From NCBI RefSeq assembly GCF_014083865.1, contig NZ_JACEFA010000001.1:248001-312000 (forward strand): a DNA stretch of 64,000 nt, given 5' to 3'. The stretch is from Paraliobacillus salinarum (lineage in GTDB: Bacteria; Bacillota; Bacilli; Bacillales; Amphibacillaceae). Below are positions 36,735-46,160 of the stretch, one piece after another. The position numbers and the translations under genes are program-made. Each line of letters opens with the position of its first letter. The first letter of the stretch is position 1. The notes below the pieces were generated by a model, which was not told where the DNA came from, searched no databases, and worked only from the letters and a program-made list of their open reading frames with translations.

Positions 36735-36759
36735 AGCCACTACCGATCTAGTAGTGGCT
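36735..36759. terminator. Terminator between ypzI and the thiolase gene
   Basis: AGCCACTAC (36735-36743) and GTAGTGGCT (36751-36759) form a 9-bp stem. The T-tract (ATTTTATTT) is on the thiolase side. Confidence 0.7.
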
Positions 36760-36771
36760 TAACTTTAGCTA

Positions 36772-37950
36772 TTAACGTTCGACTAGTAGGGATAGACCAA
36801 TACCGCCACCAACACAGAGCGAACCTAATCCTAGCTTAGCATCTCTTTTCTTCATTTCATGTAACAATGTAACTAAAATTCGTGTACCTGATGCACCGAT
36901 TGGATGACCTAATGCAATTGCACCACCATTTACATTTACTTTAGATGTATCTAGTTCTAAGTCGCGTAACACAGCGACACTTTGTGCAGCAAATGCTTCA
37001 TTAAATTCAAACAAATCAATATCATCTAATTCTATATTTTCTTTTTCAATTAACTTCTTTGTAGCATGATAAGGAGCATAACCCATTAATGCTGGATCTG
37101 TTCCAATTTCTGCATATCCTTTAATCGTTGCTAAATAAGGAATGTTTTTTTCTTCTGCTAATGATTTTTTCATTAAAACTAATGACGCAGCACAATCATT
37201 AATTCCAGATGCATTGCCGGCTGTCACTGAACCGCTTTCAATAAAAGGGGTTTTTAATTTTTGTAAATCTGGTAGTTGTAAATTATGTCTGATATGTTCA
37301 TCTGTAGTAAAAAGGTGTTCATCTCCGTTGCTATTCTTAATAGGTATAGGTACAATTTCATCGGCGAATTTATTTTGTTCGACGGCTGCTTGTGCTTTTC
37401 TTTGAGATTCTAATGCAAATTGATCTTGTTCTTCACGAGTAATCCCGTATTTTTCAGCAACATTTTCAGCAGTAACGCCCATATGTGTCTGTTCAAAAGC
37501 ATCGGTTAAACCGTCGTGAATCATACTGTCGATTAATTTTTTACCTTCCATGCTCTTATCCCAACGATAGTCATGAACAAGGTGAGGGGTTTGACTCATA
37601 TTCTCTGACCCACCAACGACAACGATATCTGCTTCGCCTAATTTAATCGCTTGAGCACCTAGAATAGTGGATTTCATACCTGAACCACAAACTTCATTGA
37701 TTGTCATTGCAGGTACTTCATGCGGAATTCCAGCATGTACAGAAATTTGACGAGCTAAATTTTGTCCTAAACCAGCCTGCAAAACATTTCCGAAAATCAC
37801 GGAATCAACTTCTTCAGATTTTAGATTAGCTTGCTTGAGCGCTTCCTTTACAGTGAATGCCCCAAGCTCTTTTGCAGATATATCTTTTAAACTACCACCA
37901 AACTTACCGATTGGGGTTCGAACTGCACTTACAATTACTACTTCTTCCAT
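36772..37950 (-). CDS. Acetyl-CoA C-acetyltransferase (thiolase)
   Basis: The 392-residue thiolase has the acyl-enzyme cysteine Cys88 (INEVCGSGMKS), EFNEAFAAQS, GGAIALGHPIGASGTR (catalytic His) and LCVGGGIG (second Cys). It condenses two acetyl-CoA to acetoacetyl-CoA, or does the reverse in fatty-acid breakdown. Being divergent from mvaS and next to mvaA, it most likely supplies acetoacetyl-CoA to the mevalonate route. ATG at 37950 follows GGAGTG. Confidence 0.94.
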   Translation of the reverse strand: MEEVVIVSAVRTPIGKFGGSLKDISAKELGAFTVKEALKQANLKSEEVDSVIFGNVLQAGLGQNLARQISVHAGIPHEVPAMTINEVCGSGMKSTILGAQAIKLGEADIVVVGGSENMSQTPHLVHDYRWDKSMEGKKLIDSMIHDGLTDAFEQTHMGVTAENVAEKYGITREEQDQFALESQRKAQAAVEQNKFADEIVPIPIKNSNGDEHLFTTDEHIRHNLQLPDLQKLKTPFIESGSVTAGNASGINDCAASLVLMKKSLAEEKNIPYLATIKGYAEIGTDPALMGYAPYHATKKLIEKENIELDDIDLFEFNEAFAAQSVAVLRDLELDTSKVNVNGGAIALGHPIGASGTRILVTLLHEMKKRDAKLGLGSLCVGGGIGLSLLVER

Positions 37951-38177
37951 CCAGATAGCACTCCTTCATAAAAAAAAAGATTATATATCTAGGTAAAAAT
38001 ACGGATCTACCTAAGTCATGATACTAATATAACATAAAATAACGTGAAAGAAATAATCATAAATTTTGCTTAAAAATAAAGAAAATAGATAGAATTATGT
38101 CTTTTTAATAGAAAAAAGTATTAAAATCATCTAAAATAGGAAAAGCAGACATATAATTTTAAAAGGTGTGAGAGATA
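37951..38177. promoter_or_regulatory. Divergent control region between thiolase and mvaS
   Basis: This 227-bp AT-rich region must hold both promoters. It contains an inverted repeat TAGGTA/TACCTA and, next to it, GATACTAAT, loosely like half of a FapR site. I cannot place firm -35/-10 pairs. Confidence 0.3.
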
Positions 38178-39350
38178 TTGAAAATTGGAATTGATAAGAT
38201 TGGTTTCTACACGCCACACATGTATGTAGAAACAGAAGATTTAGCAGTCGCACGTAACATTGAACCTGGCAAGTTCACTATAGGAATCGGTCAAGAAAGA
38301 ATCGCAGTTCCACCGATTACACAAGACGCTGTTTCATTAGCAGCAAATGCAGCATTAGAAATATTAACTGATGAAGACAAAGAAGCAATTGATTATGTGA
38401 TTTTTGCTACAGAATCAGGTATTGACCATTCGAAAGCAGCTTCGATTTATATTCATCAATTGTTAGGTTTAAACCGAAACACACGTTCTATTGAAGTAAA
38501 GCAAGCATGTTATAGTGCTACAGCTGGTATTCAAATGGCAAGAGGTCATATTGCTTTGAACCCAGAAAGTAAAGCGCTTATATTAGGTGCAGATATATCT
38601 CGCTATGGCTTACAAACATCTGGTGAGGTAACACAAGGTGCCGGTGCTGTTGCTATTGTCGTGAGTGCCGATCCAAAAATTATGACAGTAGAAAGCCCAA
38701 GCGTTTATCAAACGGAAGATGTAATGGACTTCTGGCGTCCACTGTACTCAGATACTGCATTTGTACAAGGAAAATATTCAGTCGATAAATATATTGGTTT
38801 CTTCCAAGAATTATTTGCGGAATATACGAAAAAAACAAGTGTTGGCTTATCCGATCTTGAGGCAATTCTTTTCCATTTACCATATACAAAAATGGGATTA
38901 AAAGCGTTAAAATCTGTGCTTGAAGATGCAAATGAGGCAGACAAAGAGCGTTTATTAGCTAATTTTGATACAAGTAAAAAATATAATGCCACTGTTGGGA
39001 ACATTTATACTGGATCGCTATATTTGAGCTTGTTGTCTCTACTAGAAGGCAATACAAATATTGATCCAGGTGCTAGAGTCGGCCTGTTCAGCTATGGTTC
39101 AGGTGCTGTTGGGGAATTCTTTACAGGTGTACTGCAACCGAACTATCGTGAACACCTTTATAAAGAGCAGCATGAACAAATGCTAGCGAATCGTACAGCA
39201 TTAACTGTTGCTGAGTATGAAGCACAGTTTAATGATACGTTACCAGTTGCTGTTGAAAATATAGACTTACCAACTGATAAAGATCCAGCAACTATTTGTT
39301 TCGCAGGAATTAAAGATCATATGCGTCAATATGTACGCAAAGATCAGTAA
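38178..39350 (+). CDS. mvaS: Hydroxymethylglutaryl-CoA synthase
   Basis: MvaS condenses acetyl-CoA with acetoacetyl-CoA to HMG-CoA. The 390 residues have the catalytic triad in place: Glu79 (FATESGID), Cys111 (VKQACYSATAG) and His in LFHLPYTKMG (about 234). GLFSYGSGAVGEFF is typical of the bacterial form. TTG at 38178 follows AAGGTGTGAG. It is convergent with mvaA across a shared terminator, so the three mevalonate genes are adjacent but not one operon. Confidence 0.96.
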   Translation: MKIGIDKIGFYTPHMYVETEDLAVARNIEPGKFTIGIGQERIAVPPITQDAVSLAANAALEILTDEDKEAIDYVIFATESGIDHSKAASIYIHQLLGLNRNTRSIEVKQACYSATAGIQMARGHIALNPESKALILGADISRYGLQTSGEVTQGAGAVAIVVSADPKIMTVESPSVYQTEDVMDFWRPLYSDTAFVQGKYSVDKYIGFFQELFAEYTKKTSVGLSDLEAILFHLPYTKMGLKALKSVLEDANEADKERLLANFDTSKKYNATVGNIYTGSLYLSLLSLLEGNTNIDPGARVGLFSYGSGAVGEFFTGVLQPNYREHLYKEQHEQMLANRTALTVAEYEAQFNDTLPVAVENIDLPTDKDPATICFAGIKDHMRQYVRKDQ

Positions 39351-39354
39351 TAGT

Positions 39355-39390
39355 AAAAACCATTCATCTACATGAGGTGAATGGTTTTTA
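39355..39390. terminator. Bidirectional terminator between mvaS and mvaA
   Basis: The AAAAACCATTCA arm pairs with TGAATGGTTTTT, with an inner CT/AG step. Runs of A and T lie at the two sides. Confidence 0.8.
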
Positions 39391-39392
39391 TT

Positions 39393-40682
39393 TTACTTGT
39401 TTAGTTTGCTTAGTAATGCTTTTGCTGTTTCTAGGTTCATATTCTTTGCTTGTTTTAATTGTTTAGTAACTTTCTCTATTTGATCACCTTTAGCACCAGC
39501 GCTAATAGCAAGTGATTTTGCTTGTAAGCCCATATGTCCTTTTTGAATTCCTTCTGTAACAAGTGCACGAATCGCTGAGAAATTCTGTGCTAATCCAACC
39601 GATGCAATAATAGATTCTAATTCTTTTGCTGAAGGAGAACCTAAGACTTCTTTCGTAAATTGGGCTGCTTGATGAATGCTGATCGATCCACCAACAGTTC
39701 CTATAGGTAGAGGGAATGTTATTTCACCTAATAAATCCCCATTTGCCGCCTTCGTCCATTTTGTTAATGAACGATATTGGCCAGATCTTGCAGCATAAGC
39801 ATGAACACCAGCTTCGATAGCGCGTGTATCATTTCCAGACGCCAATACAACAGCATCTACACCATTCATTACCCCTTTATTATGTGTTACTGCACGATAA
39901 GGATCTACTAAGGCAAATTGACAAGCTTCCACAATTCGATCACGTACTTCTTCACCTGTATATCCAGCACGTTCTAACAAATGTACAGGAATACGACAAG
40001 TAGAAGTTACCAGACATTCCGTTGCATAGTTGCTGAGAATCCCCATAATAGCTGATCCACCTGTTAATTCTTCTATATATGGCTTAATTGCTTCCACCAT
40101 TGTATTAATAATGTTAGCACCCATCGCTTCCAACGTTTCTACATGAATATGTACAACGAGAAAATCGGGAGAATCATAAGTATCATTTGCTTCTATTATT
40201 CTTGTTTCAATAGACTTGGCACCACCACCACGATTAACAATAGAAGGGTGGGCGGCATTTGCCTTTTCGATAATATCATCTGCTTCTTTTAAAAGAACCT
40301 GCTCAGCTAACGCCAAATTAGGGACATCTTTTAATGCAATTTGCCCAATCATCATGCGATTATGCACCGTTGTTGTGAAACCACCAGCATGACTAATTGT
40401 TTTCGCAGCGTAACTTGCTGCTGCAATAACAGATGGCTCTTCTGTTGCCATTGGAATAACAAATTCCTTATTATTGATTAAAAAATTTAATCCCAAGCCT
40501 AAAGGGACGTCATATGTACCAATTTGGTTCTCGATCATATGGTTAGCAATTTCATTAGGTAATTGTAAATGATTATTCATATCTGAGGCATCATCTTCAG
40601 CAATAACTCCAGCTGAAACAAGGGCTTCCCATCGTTCTATGAGTGATTTTTGATAAAATTTACTTAAATAAGATAGCTTCAT
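39393..40682 (-). CDS. mvaA: Hydroxymethylglutaryl-CoA reductase, class II
   Basis: MvaA reduces HMG-CoA to mevalonate. The 429 residues have the catalytic Glu in MATEEPSVIAAASYAAK (about 81-82), NRMMIGQIAL, YRAVTHNKGVMNGVDAVVLASGNDTRAIEA (the Lys and Asp region) and a C-terminal helix. The absence of an N-terminal membrane domain and this motif set mark class II. ATG at 40682 follows AGGAGG. With mvaS and the thiolase the route from acetyl-CoA to mevalonate is complete; the kinases are not in the window. Confidence 0.95.
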   Translation of the reverse strand: MKLSYLSKFYQKSLIERWEALVSAGVIAEDDASDMNNHLQLPNEIANHMIENQIGTYDVPLGLGLNFLINNKEFVIPMATEEPSVIAAASYAAKTISHAGGFTTTVHNRMMIGQIALKDVPNLALAEQVLLKEADDIIEKANAAHPSIVNRGGGAKSIETRIIEANDTYDSPDFLVVHIHVETLEAMGANIINTMVEAIKPYIEELTGGSAIMGILSNYATECLVTSTCRIPVHLLERAGYTGEEVRDRIVEACQFALVDPYRAVTHNKGVMNGVDAVVLASGNDTRAIEAGVHAYAARSGQYRSLTKWTKAANGDLLGEITFPLPIGTVGGSISIHQAAQFTKEVLGSPSAKELESIIASVGLAQNFSAIRALVTEGIQKGHMGLQAKSLAISAGAKGDQIEKVTKQLKQAKNMNLETAKALLSKLNK

Positions 40683-40872
40683 TTTTTTCCTCCTGTTACT
40701 TTAGACAGCCTAGATTATTGATGTTTAAAAAATTGTATAAATGCAACGTAATTTTACCATAGAAAGATGGCAGAGCAAAGATAATTCAGAAAGTAGCATT
40801 ATTAATGATCTCAGATACGCTTATTCATATTTTATGTATTGATAAGAATAAGATAGAGGAAGGGAGTGGTAG

Positions 40873-41208
40873 ATGATGCGACGAAACAACAAACCAATAT
40901 TATTTATTTTCATATTAATCTTTTTACTATTTGTCGTTATACCACTAACTATTAGTATCGCTTATGGTAATATTCCTTTCTTTACGAATTACAATTTAGA
41001 AAACAATGATATATTTGTTAGTAATGACCCCAACCTGAAAGAGAGTGAGTTATCATTTATCAAGAACAATACATACACATGGTCAGAAATAAGACTGTAT
41101 ATTTTGGGACAAGAGCGAACATATACGAAGATGTTGCGTAACACGGCTATTATTGTAGCAATCGTCATCTTATCCATCCTGATTGACCGTATGATATTTA
41201 GAAAATAG
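40873..41208 (+). CDS. Small protein with two membrane segments, unknown function
   Basis: The 111 residues have a basic start (MMRRNNK), a membrane helix at about 9-30, a polar stretch of about 55 residues predicted outside, and a second helix at about 88-106 ending in DRMIFRK. I recognise no family. ATG at 40873 follows GGAAGGGAGTGG; ATG at 40876 is equally possible. It has its own terminator and is flanked by minus-strand genes. Confidence 0.55.
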   Translation: MMRRNNKPILFIFILIFLLFVVIPLTISIAYGNIPFFTNYNLENNDIFVSNDPNLKESELSFIKNNTYTWSEIRLYILGQERTYTKMLRNTAIIVAIVILSILIDRMIFRK

Positions 41209-41227
41209 TTTACTATTGAAACAAAAA

Positions 41228-41262
41228 AGCCTTCTTCTAAAAAATAAGAAGAAAGGCTATTT
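41228..41262. terminator. Bidirectional terminator before brnQ
   Basis: AGCCTTCTTCT (41228-41238) pairs with AGAAGAAAGGCT (41247-41258) with one bulge. A-rich and T-rich flanks follow. Confidence 0.7.
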
Positions 41263-41269
41263 GTATATC

Positions 41270-42622
41270 TTAATGAGCCAGATTAGATTCTCGTGTTGGC
41301 CAGAAGTAACCTATTGTTGCTCCAATTAATGCCGGTAATATCCAACCAAGTCCAATATTGAAAAATGGTATATAAGATAAATAGTATTCATTTAATAATT
41401 CAAGAAAAGAGTTTGTAACCTGTGGAAGGGTATCTACTAACGCATTATATCCATCCATGATACTAATGAAAAAGGTTAGTGTCATGGCAGAGACATAGAC
41501 AGCTCTCTTGTGATGAAAAAGTGTAGAACTAATTCCTAATAATATTAAAACAATAGCTAGCGGGTATAAAAACATTAAAACTGGTACTGCAAATTTAATA
41601 ATATTATTTAATCCAAGATTTGCAATGGCAAAGGATACAAAAGATAAGATAAACACAAACTTTTTATAGCTAATCTTCGGAAAGACATCATGAAAAAACT
41701 CACTACAAGCTGTAATCAATCCAATGCTTGTCTTTAAACAAGCTAGAACAATAATGATAGCTAATAAAATAGCGCCAAAGGGACCAAAATAGTATTGAGC
41801 TACTTCTGCAAAAATAATGCCACCATTGTCAAGAGTTCCAATCGCATCCACACTAGATGCACCCATGTACGTGATCAGACCATAAATGAGTGTCATTAAT
41901 CCCATCCCAAATAGTCCGGATTTCCAAGTTGCACTTGTGATCATCTTTGTATCTGTTATTCCTCTTCTTTTAATTGCGTTAATAACAAGAATACCGAATG
42001 CCAACGAACCAATCGCATCCATTGTATTATAACCTTCTTTGAATCCGGTCATAAATGCATTGTTGGTGTATTGACCTATAGGTAACCCAAAGCTACCCAT
42101 CGGCTTGACGATTGTAACGATAATTAAAACGAATAAGAATAATAGAAAAGCGGGTGTTAAATATTTACCTACATAATCAATAACTTTTGCAGGGTTTAAT
42201 GAAAAGTAGAAGACAATTGCAAAAAATATAAAACTAAAAACGGCTAGCCATAAACTGATTTGGTTTGGATTAACGAATGGTTCAAATCCAACAACAAACG
42301 GTACAGTAGCTGTTCGTGGAATAGAAAAAAATGGGCCAATTGTTAAATAAAGAGCCATGCTAAAAGCTAGTCCAAAAGCCGGGTGAACACGACTTGCTAA
42401 ATCAAGCACCCCATTACTTTTTGACAATCCAATTGCTAATATACCTAAAAAGGGAAAGCCAATCGTAGTTACTAAAAATCCTATTAAAGCTGGCCAAAAG
42501 TTGGAACCAGCTAATTGTCCAAGTTGAATTGGGAAAATCAAATTACCAGCACCGAAATAAAGTCCAAAAAGCATTGTACCAATAACGGCATAAGTTGAAA
42601 AAGGTATTCGTTGTTGCTGCAT
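41270..42622 (-). CDS. brnQ: Branched-chain amino-acid:cation symporter
   Basis: BrnQ imports Leu, Ile and Val with sodium or protons. The 450-residue membrane protein has about twelve helices and the family start TYAVIGTMLFGLYFGAGNLIFP. PFVVGFEPF, KYLTPAFLLF and EGYNTMDAIGSLAFG are also present. I start at ATG 42622 with AGAGGGAG upstream; the longer frame to 42703 has no ribosome site. It complements ilvE and ilvA earlier in the window. Confidence 0.93.
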   Translation of the reverse strand: MQQQRIPFSTYAVIGTMLFGLYFGAGNLIFPIQLGQLAGSNFWPALIGFLVTTIGFPFLGILAIGLSKSNGVLDLASRVHPAFGLAFSMALYLTIGPFFSIPRTATVPFVVGFEPFVNPNQISLWLAVFSFIFFAIVFYFSLNPAKVIDYVGKYLTPAFLLFLFVLIIVTIVKPMGSFGLPIGQYTNNAFMTGFKEGYNTMDAIGSLAFGILVINAIKRRGITDTKMITSATWKSGLFGMGLMTLIYGLITYMGASSVDAIGTLDNGGIIFAEVAQYYFGPFGAILLAIIIVLACLKTSIGLITACSEFFHDVFPKISYKKFVFILSFVSFAIANLGLNNIIKFAVPVLMFLYPLAIVLILLGISSTLFHHKRAVYVSAMTLTFFISIMDGYNALVDTLPQVTNSFLELLNEYYLSYIPFFNIGLGWILPALIGATIGYFWPTRESNLAH

Positions 42623-42756
42623 CTTTATTACTCCCTCTAGTTGGCTACCATATATTCTGTCACAGACAATAGAAATAATAACAGGATTTAAGAGAAGGCA
42701 CAATAGATTTTTATATTAAAACGCATTCATATGAGAAAGTTATTATTACGTTTATT

Positions 42757-42775
42757 TATACCATACTAGGGTATA
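42757..42775 (+). promoter_or_regulatory. CsoR-like operator upstream of the copper ATPase
   Basis: TATACC-ATACTA-GGGTATA is a near-palindrome resembling CsoR sites (TACCC...GGGTA). It sits 36 nt before the start codon. CsoR is the usual copper-sensing repressor of Bacillus copper pumps. Confidence 0.55.
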
Positions 42776-42810
42776 GTTTAATGAAAAATGTTTTAAAGGA
42801 GGACTATTGT

Positions 42811-44886
42811 ATGAACAAACATGAACATGAAAATCATGAAGAGCATCATAGAAATGACCACGATGATCACTCAGATGAACACCATAACCACACTTCTCAT
42901 GAGCATGAAGGGCATAGTCATGAAGGACACGATCATCATGGAGATGATCACGGTCATATGATTGCAGATTTCAAGAAGCGGTTTTACATTTCTATAATAG
43001 TAACTATTCCAATATTGCTTTTATCACCTATGATTCAGGAATTCTTTAATTTTGAGTTTAGTTTTCCAGGAGCTAAATATATTTTATTTGCATTAGCTAC
43101 ATTTATTTTCTTTTACGGTGGTAAACCGTTTTTAACAGGATCTATTGATGAATTAAAACAAAAGAATCCAGGTATGATGACATTAATTGCTTTAGCGATT
43201 GTTGTTGCATATGGATATAGTTCATTGACCGTATTTGGACTATCTGGAAATAACTTTTTCTGGGAGCTTGCAACATTAATCGATATCATGTTGTTAGGTC
43301 ACTGGATTGAAATGCGATCTGTAATGGGCGCATCAAACGCCTTAGAAGAGCTTGTAAAAATGGTGCCATCTGAAGCACATATTATTGACGAAAATAATGA
43401 AATAAAAGATGTAAGTGTTTCTAGTTTGCAGCATGGTGATAAAGTATTAGTAAAGCCAGGTGAGAAAATACCGGTAGACGGTAATATTCTTAAAGGACAA
43501 TCCGCTGTGAATGAATCGTTACTAACAGGGGAATCTGTTCCAATAGATAAAGAAAAAGATGATGATGTCATTGGTGGCTCGATTAATGGTGAGGGCTCAT
43601 TAACGATTCAAGTAGAAAAAACAGGGGAAGATAGTTACCTTTCTCAAGTAGTTACAATGGTCAAAGAAGCACAAGAATCTAGATCAAAGACACAGGATTT
43701 ATCCAACCGTGCAGCCAAATGGTTATTCTATGTTGCATTGGGTGCAGGTGCGATTACTCTTGCTGTTTGGCTAGGGTTAGGCTATTCCTTTTCTTATGCA
43801 TTAGAACGAATGGTAACTGTCATGGTAATTGCCTGTCCGCATGCGCTTGGTTTAGCAGCTCCATTAGTGGTCGCGCGATCGACAGCACTAGCTGCGAAGC
43901 AAGGATTATTAATTAGAAATCGAACGAATTTTGAAGAAGCAAGAAATATAGAAGCGGTTGTGTTTGATAAAACTGGAACATTAACTGAGGGGGAGTTCGG
44001 TGTCACTAATATTTTCACAGAAGACAATTATGATCAAGATAAAGTCTTACAAATGGCAGCATCGCTTGAAGTACAATCCGAGCACCCTATTGCAAGAGGG
44101 ATAGTAGAAAAAGCAAAAGAACAAAACATATCTTTTATTGAACCAGAAGCATTCGAGTCCATGACTGGTAAAGGGTTAAAAGGAACCATTGATAACAATG
44201 AAGTATTAGTAGTCAGTCCTGGATATGTACAGGAGCAAGAGTTAAATTATAACGAAGAAAACTTTAATGAATGGTCAGAACAAGGAAAAACAGTTGTCTT
44301 TGTGATAATCAACGATAAATTAGCGGGTATGATCGCATTAGCTGATAAAGTTAGAGAAAGTGCTGCTCAAGCTATTTCTCGATTGAAGGAATTAAATATT
44401 GAGTCACAAATGCTAACTGGTGATAACTATAAGGTTGCGCAATGGGTAGCAAAGCAATTAAATGTTGATCAAGTCGTAGCTGAAGTATTACCACATGAAA
44501 AAGCAGATAAGATAAAAGAGATTAAGAAGGACGGTAAAAAAATTGCTATGACCGGAGATGGTGTCAATGACGCACCTGCACTTGCAAATGCAGATTTAGG
44601 TATAGCAATTGGCGCAGGTACCGACGTTGCAATGGAAACAGCCGATGTTGTTTTAGTTAGAAGTAACCCAGAAGATGTCGTTTCTATTGTTGATTTATCT
44701 AGGTCAACTTATAAAAAAATGATTCAAAACTTATGGTGGGCTGCAGGCTATAATATAGTTACCATTCCACTTGCAGCAGGTATACTCTCACCAATTGGCA
44801 TCGTATTAAGCCCAGCTGTAGGTGCGGTATTGATGTCACTAAGTACCGTGATTGTAGCGATTAATGCCCGAATGTTTAAGGGGTAG
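42811..44886 (+). CDS. copB: CopB-type copper-translocating P1B ATPase
   Basis: The 691-residue P-type ATPase begins with a long His/Glu/Asp-rich tail (about residues 1-50, with repeated HEH and GHDHH) instead of a CxxC metal-binding domain. The transmembrane metal site is CPH (342-344, VIACPHALGL), the mark of the CopB class rather than the CPC of CopA. The phosphorylated Asp386 lies in DKTGTLTEG, and TGES, HP (EHPIARG) and GDGVNDAPAL are intact. ATG at 42811 follows AAAGGAGG. It is a monocistronic gene with a strong terminator. CPH pumps are reported to export copper or silver. Confidence 0.93.
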   Translation: MNKHEHENHEEHHRNDHDDHSDEHHNHTSHEHEGHSHEGHDHHGDDHGHMIADFKKRFYISIIVTIPILLLSPMIQEFFNFEFSFPGAKYILFALATFIFFYGGKPFLTGSIDELKQKNPGMMTLIALAIVVAYGYSSLTVFGLSGNNFFWELATLIDIMLLGHWIEMRSVMGASNALEELVKMVPSEAHIIDENNEIKDVSVSSLQHGDKVLVKPGEKIPVDGNILKGQSAVNESLLTGESVPIDKEKDDDVIGGSINGEGSLTIQVEKTGEDSYLSQVVTMVKEAQESRSKTQDLSNRAAKWLFYVALGAGAITLAVWLGLGYSFSYALERMVTVMVIACPHALGLAAPLVVARSTALAAKQGLLIRNRTNFEEARNIEAVVFDKTGTLTEGEFGVTNIFTEDNYDQDKVLQMAASLEVQSEHPIARGIVEKAKEQNISFIEPEAFESMTGKGLKGTIDNNEVLVVSPGYVQEQELNYNEENFNEWSEQGKTVVFVIINDKLAGMIALADKVRESAAQAISRLKELNIESQMLTGDNYKVAQWVAKQLNVDQVVAEVLPHEKADKIKEIKKDGKKIAMTGDGVNDAPALANADLGIAIGAGTDVAMETADVVLVRSNPEDVVSIVDLSRSTYKKMIQNLWWAAGYNIVTIPLAAGILSPIGIVLSPAVGAVLMSLSTVIVAINARMFKG

Positions 44887-44914
44887 CATTGGAAGAAGTA
44901 AAGACAGTAATGTT

Positions 44915-44958
44915 CATACGCGTGTCATTGTTATATGCAATGGTACGCGTATGTTTTT
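44915..44958 (+). terminator. Terminator of copB
   Basis: CATACGCGT-GT-CATTG pairs with CAATG-GT-ACGCGTATG (44915-44930 and 44938-44953), followed by T5GTT. Confidence 0.85.
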
Positions 44959-45123
44959 GTTAAAAATATGTAAAATGACAGTGATTAGATGGTAAATTTT
45001 TGTTATAATTAAAGGAGTTTAATAATTCAAAATATAAAATACTAAAAAAATAAAAAAGTAAATTTAATTATTGGGATTGAGATAAATGGAGACATGAACA
45101 AATATATTTAAAGGGTGAGTATT

Positions 45124-45459
45124 ATGGCGGAGTATAGACTAGTTTTAGATGCATTCAAACAAATTATTCAGAAAATGTGCAAGGTTAACGATATTTCTCA
45201 TAGAAAACCGAGATTTGAAACTATAGACAATATAGTGGTTATTAGTTTGAAAAACCATTTAAAAGATGGAATAGACATGGATTGCTTTCATATCTTAAAT
45301 TTCATTCATCAAATTACTGGTCCTCTGGGGATAAAATACAATCAGCAATTATACTTATACCCGAACTCGAACAGAGTAGAAAGAATAACTGTAAGCTTTA
45401 AAAAAGAGGATTATGATGCATTCAATTTAAAAATGCAGGACGGTAGTATAGATAATTAA
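45124..45459 (+). CDS. Unknown cytoplasmic protein of 111 aa
   Basis: No family recognised. The 111 residues lack a signal or membrane segment. They mix helical stretches (LVLDAFKQIIQKMCK) with HRKPRFETIDNIVVISLKNHL and FHILNFIHQITGPLG, suggesting a small alpha/beta fold. ATG at 45124 follows AAAGGGTGAG. It begins a run of small genes on the plus strand up to bioY, most of unknown function, so it may be accessory DNA. Confidence 0.55.
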   Translation: MAEYRLVLDAFKQIIQKMCKVNDISHRKPRFETIDNIVVISLKNHLKDGIDMDCFHILNFIHQITGPLGIKYNQQLYLYPNSNRVERITVSFKKEDYDAFNLKMQDGSIDN

Positions 45460-45530
45460 ATGATATTGTCCCGTAATTAGGATGTATTATAGATTTTCTG
45501 AAATTATTAATTTAAGGGGGGAGATTATAA

Positions 45531-45653
45531 ATGTGGCTTATTATTGCAGTTATAGTGATAGTCACGCTTATTTCAATAGATGGTCAATTGAAAAAATTAA
45601 ATCGAACTAATGAAACAATTATAGAACTACTTGAAGGAAAAACAAAAGAATGA
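45531..45653 (+). CDS. 40-aa single-span membrane peptide
   Basis: MWLIIAVIVIVTLISIDGQL forms a membrane helix, followed by a short coiled-coil-like tail KKLNRTNETIIELLEGKTKE. ATG at 45531 is preceded by GGGGGGAG. Its stop overlaps the next ATG (ATGA at 45650-45653), so it is coupled to the RDD protein. The helix-plus-coil layout resembles the DUF4083-like protein at 47355. Function unknown. Confidence 0.6.
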   Translation: MWLIIAVIVIVTLISIDGQLKKLNRTNETIIELLEGKTKE

Positions 45654-46102
45654 TAACAGAGACTAAAATTTTTGAAAGGGGATTTGATATAATTTCTAAT
45701 CCAGCGGGTTTTCAAAACAGATTGTTAGCAAGTGTCTTAGATTTTATCATTGTTTTTGTTTCACTAGGTATACTTTCAACACTTATATACGGTGAATTTT
45801 TGAATTATAAGGAAGTTTATTTAACTGATACGATATCGTTAATTTATTATTTACTACTTCCTGTCTTGTGGTATGGCTATACATTAGGTAGAAAAATGGT
45901 CGGTAACAGAATTGTTAGAGTGGATGGCAAAAAAGTCGGTATAGGAACAATGCTATTAAGAAATTGGGTAGCTGGCGCATTCTACATACTGACATTAGGA
46001 ATTGGTTTAATAGTTAGTGCATTTATGATTGGCTTAAGAGAAGATAAACGAGCAATCCATGATTTTATCGCACAAACATATGTCACCACTGATTCACCGT
46101 AA
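45650..46102 (+). CDS. RDD-family membrane protein
   Basis: The 150-residue protein has the RDD pattern: GFQNRLLASVLDFIIVF with Arg and Asp in the first membrane helix, a central helix, and GYTLGRKMVGNRIVRVDGKKVGIGTMLLRNW. The family is widespread and mostly uncharacterised; some members are linked to sodium or lithium tolerance. Translation is coupled to the 40-aa peptide upstream. Confidence 0.8.
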   Translation: MITETKIFERGFDIISNPAGFQNRLLASVLDFIIVFVSLGILSTLIYGEFLNYKEVYLTDTISLIYYLLLPVLWYGYTLGRKMVGNRIVRVDGKKVGIGTMLLRNWVAGAFYILTLGIGLIVSAFMIGLREDKRAIHDFIAQTYVTTDSP

Positions 46103-46160
46103 CATGCTCTATTGCTTCTTTATATTGAGTTTTTAAAAACAACAAAAGGGAGAGTTTCGT

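Noticed and set aside
37951-38177. FapR site between thiolase and mvaS
   Set aside because: Only about 12 of 17 positions match and the left arm is poor; not listed as a site.
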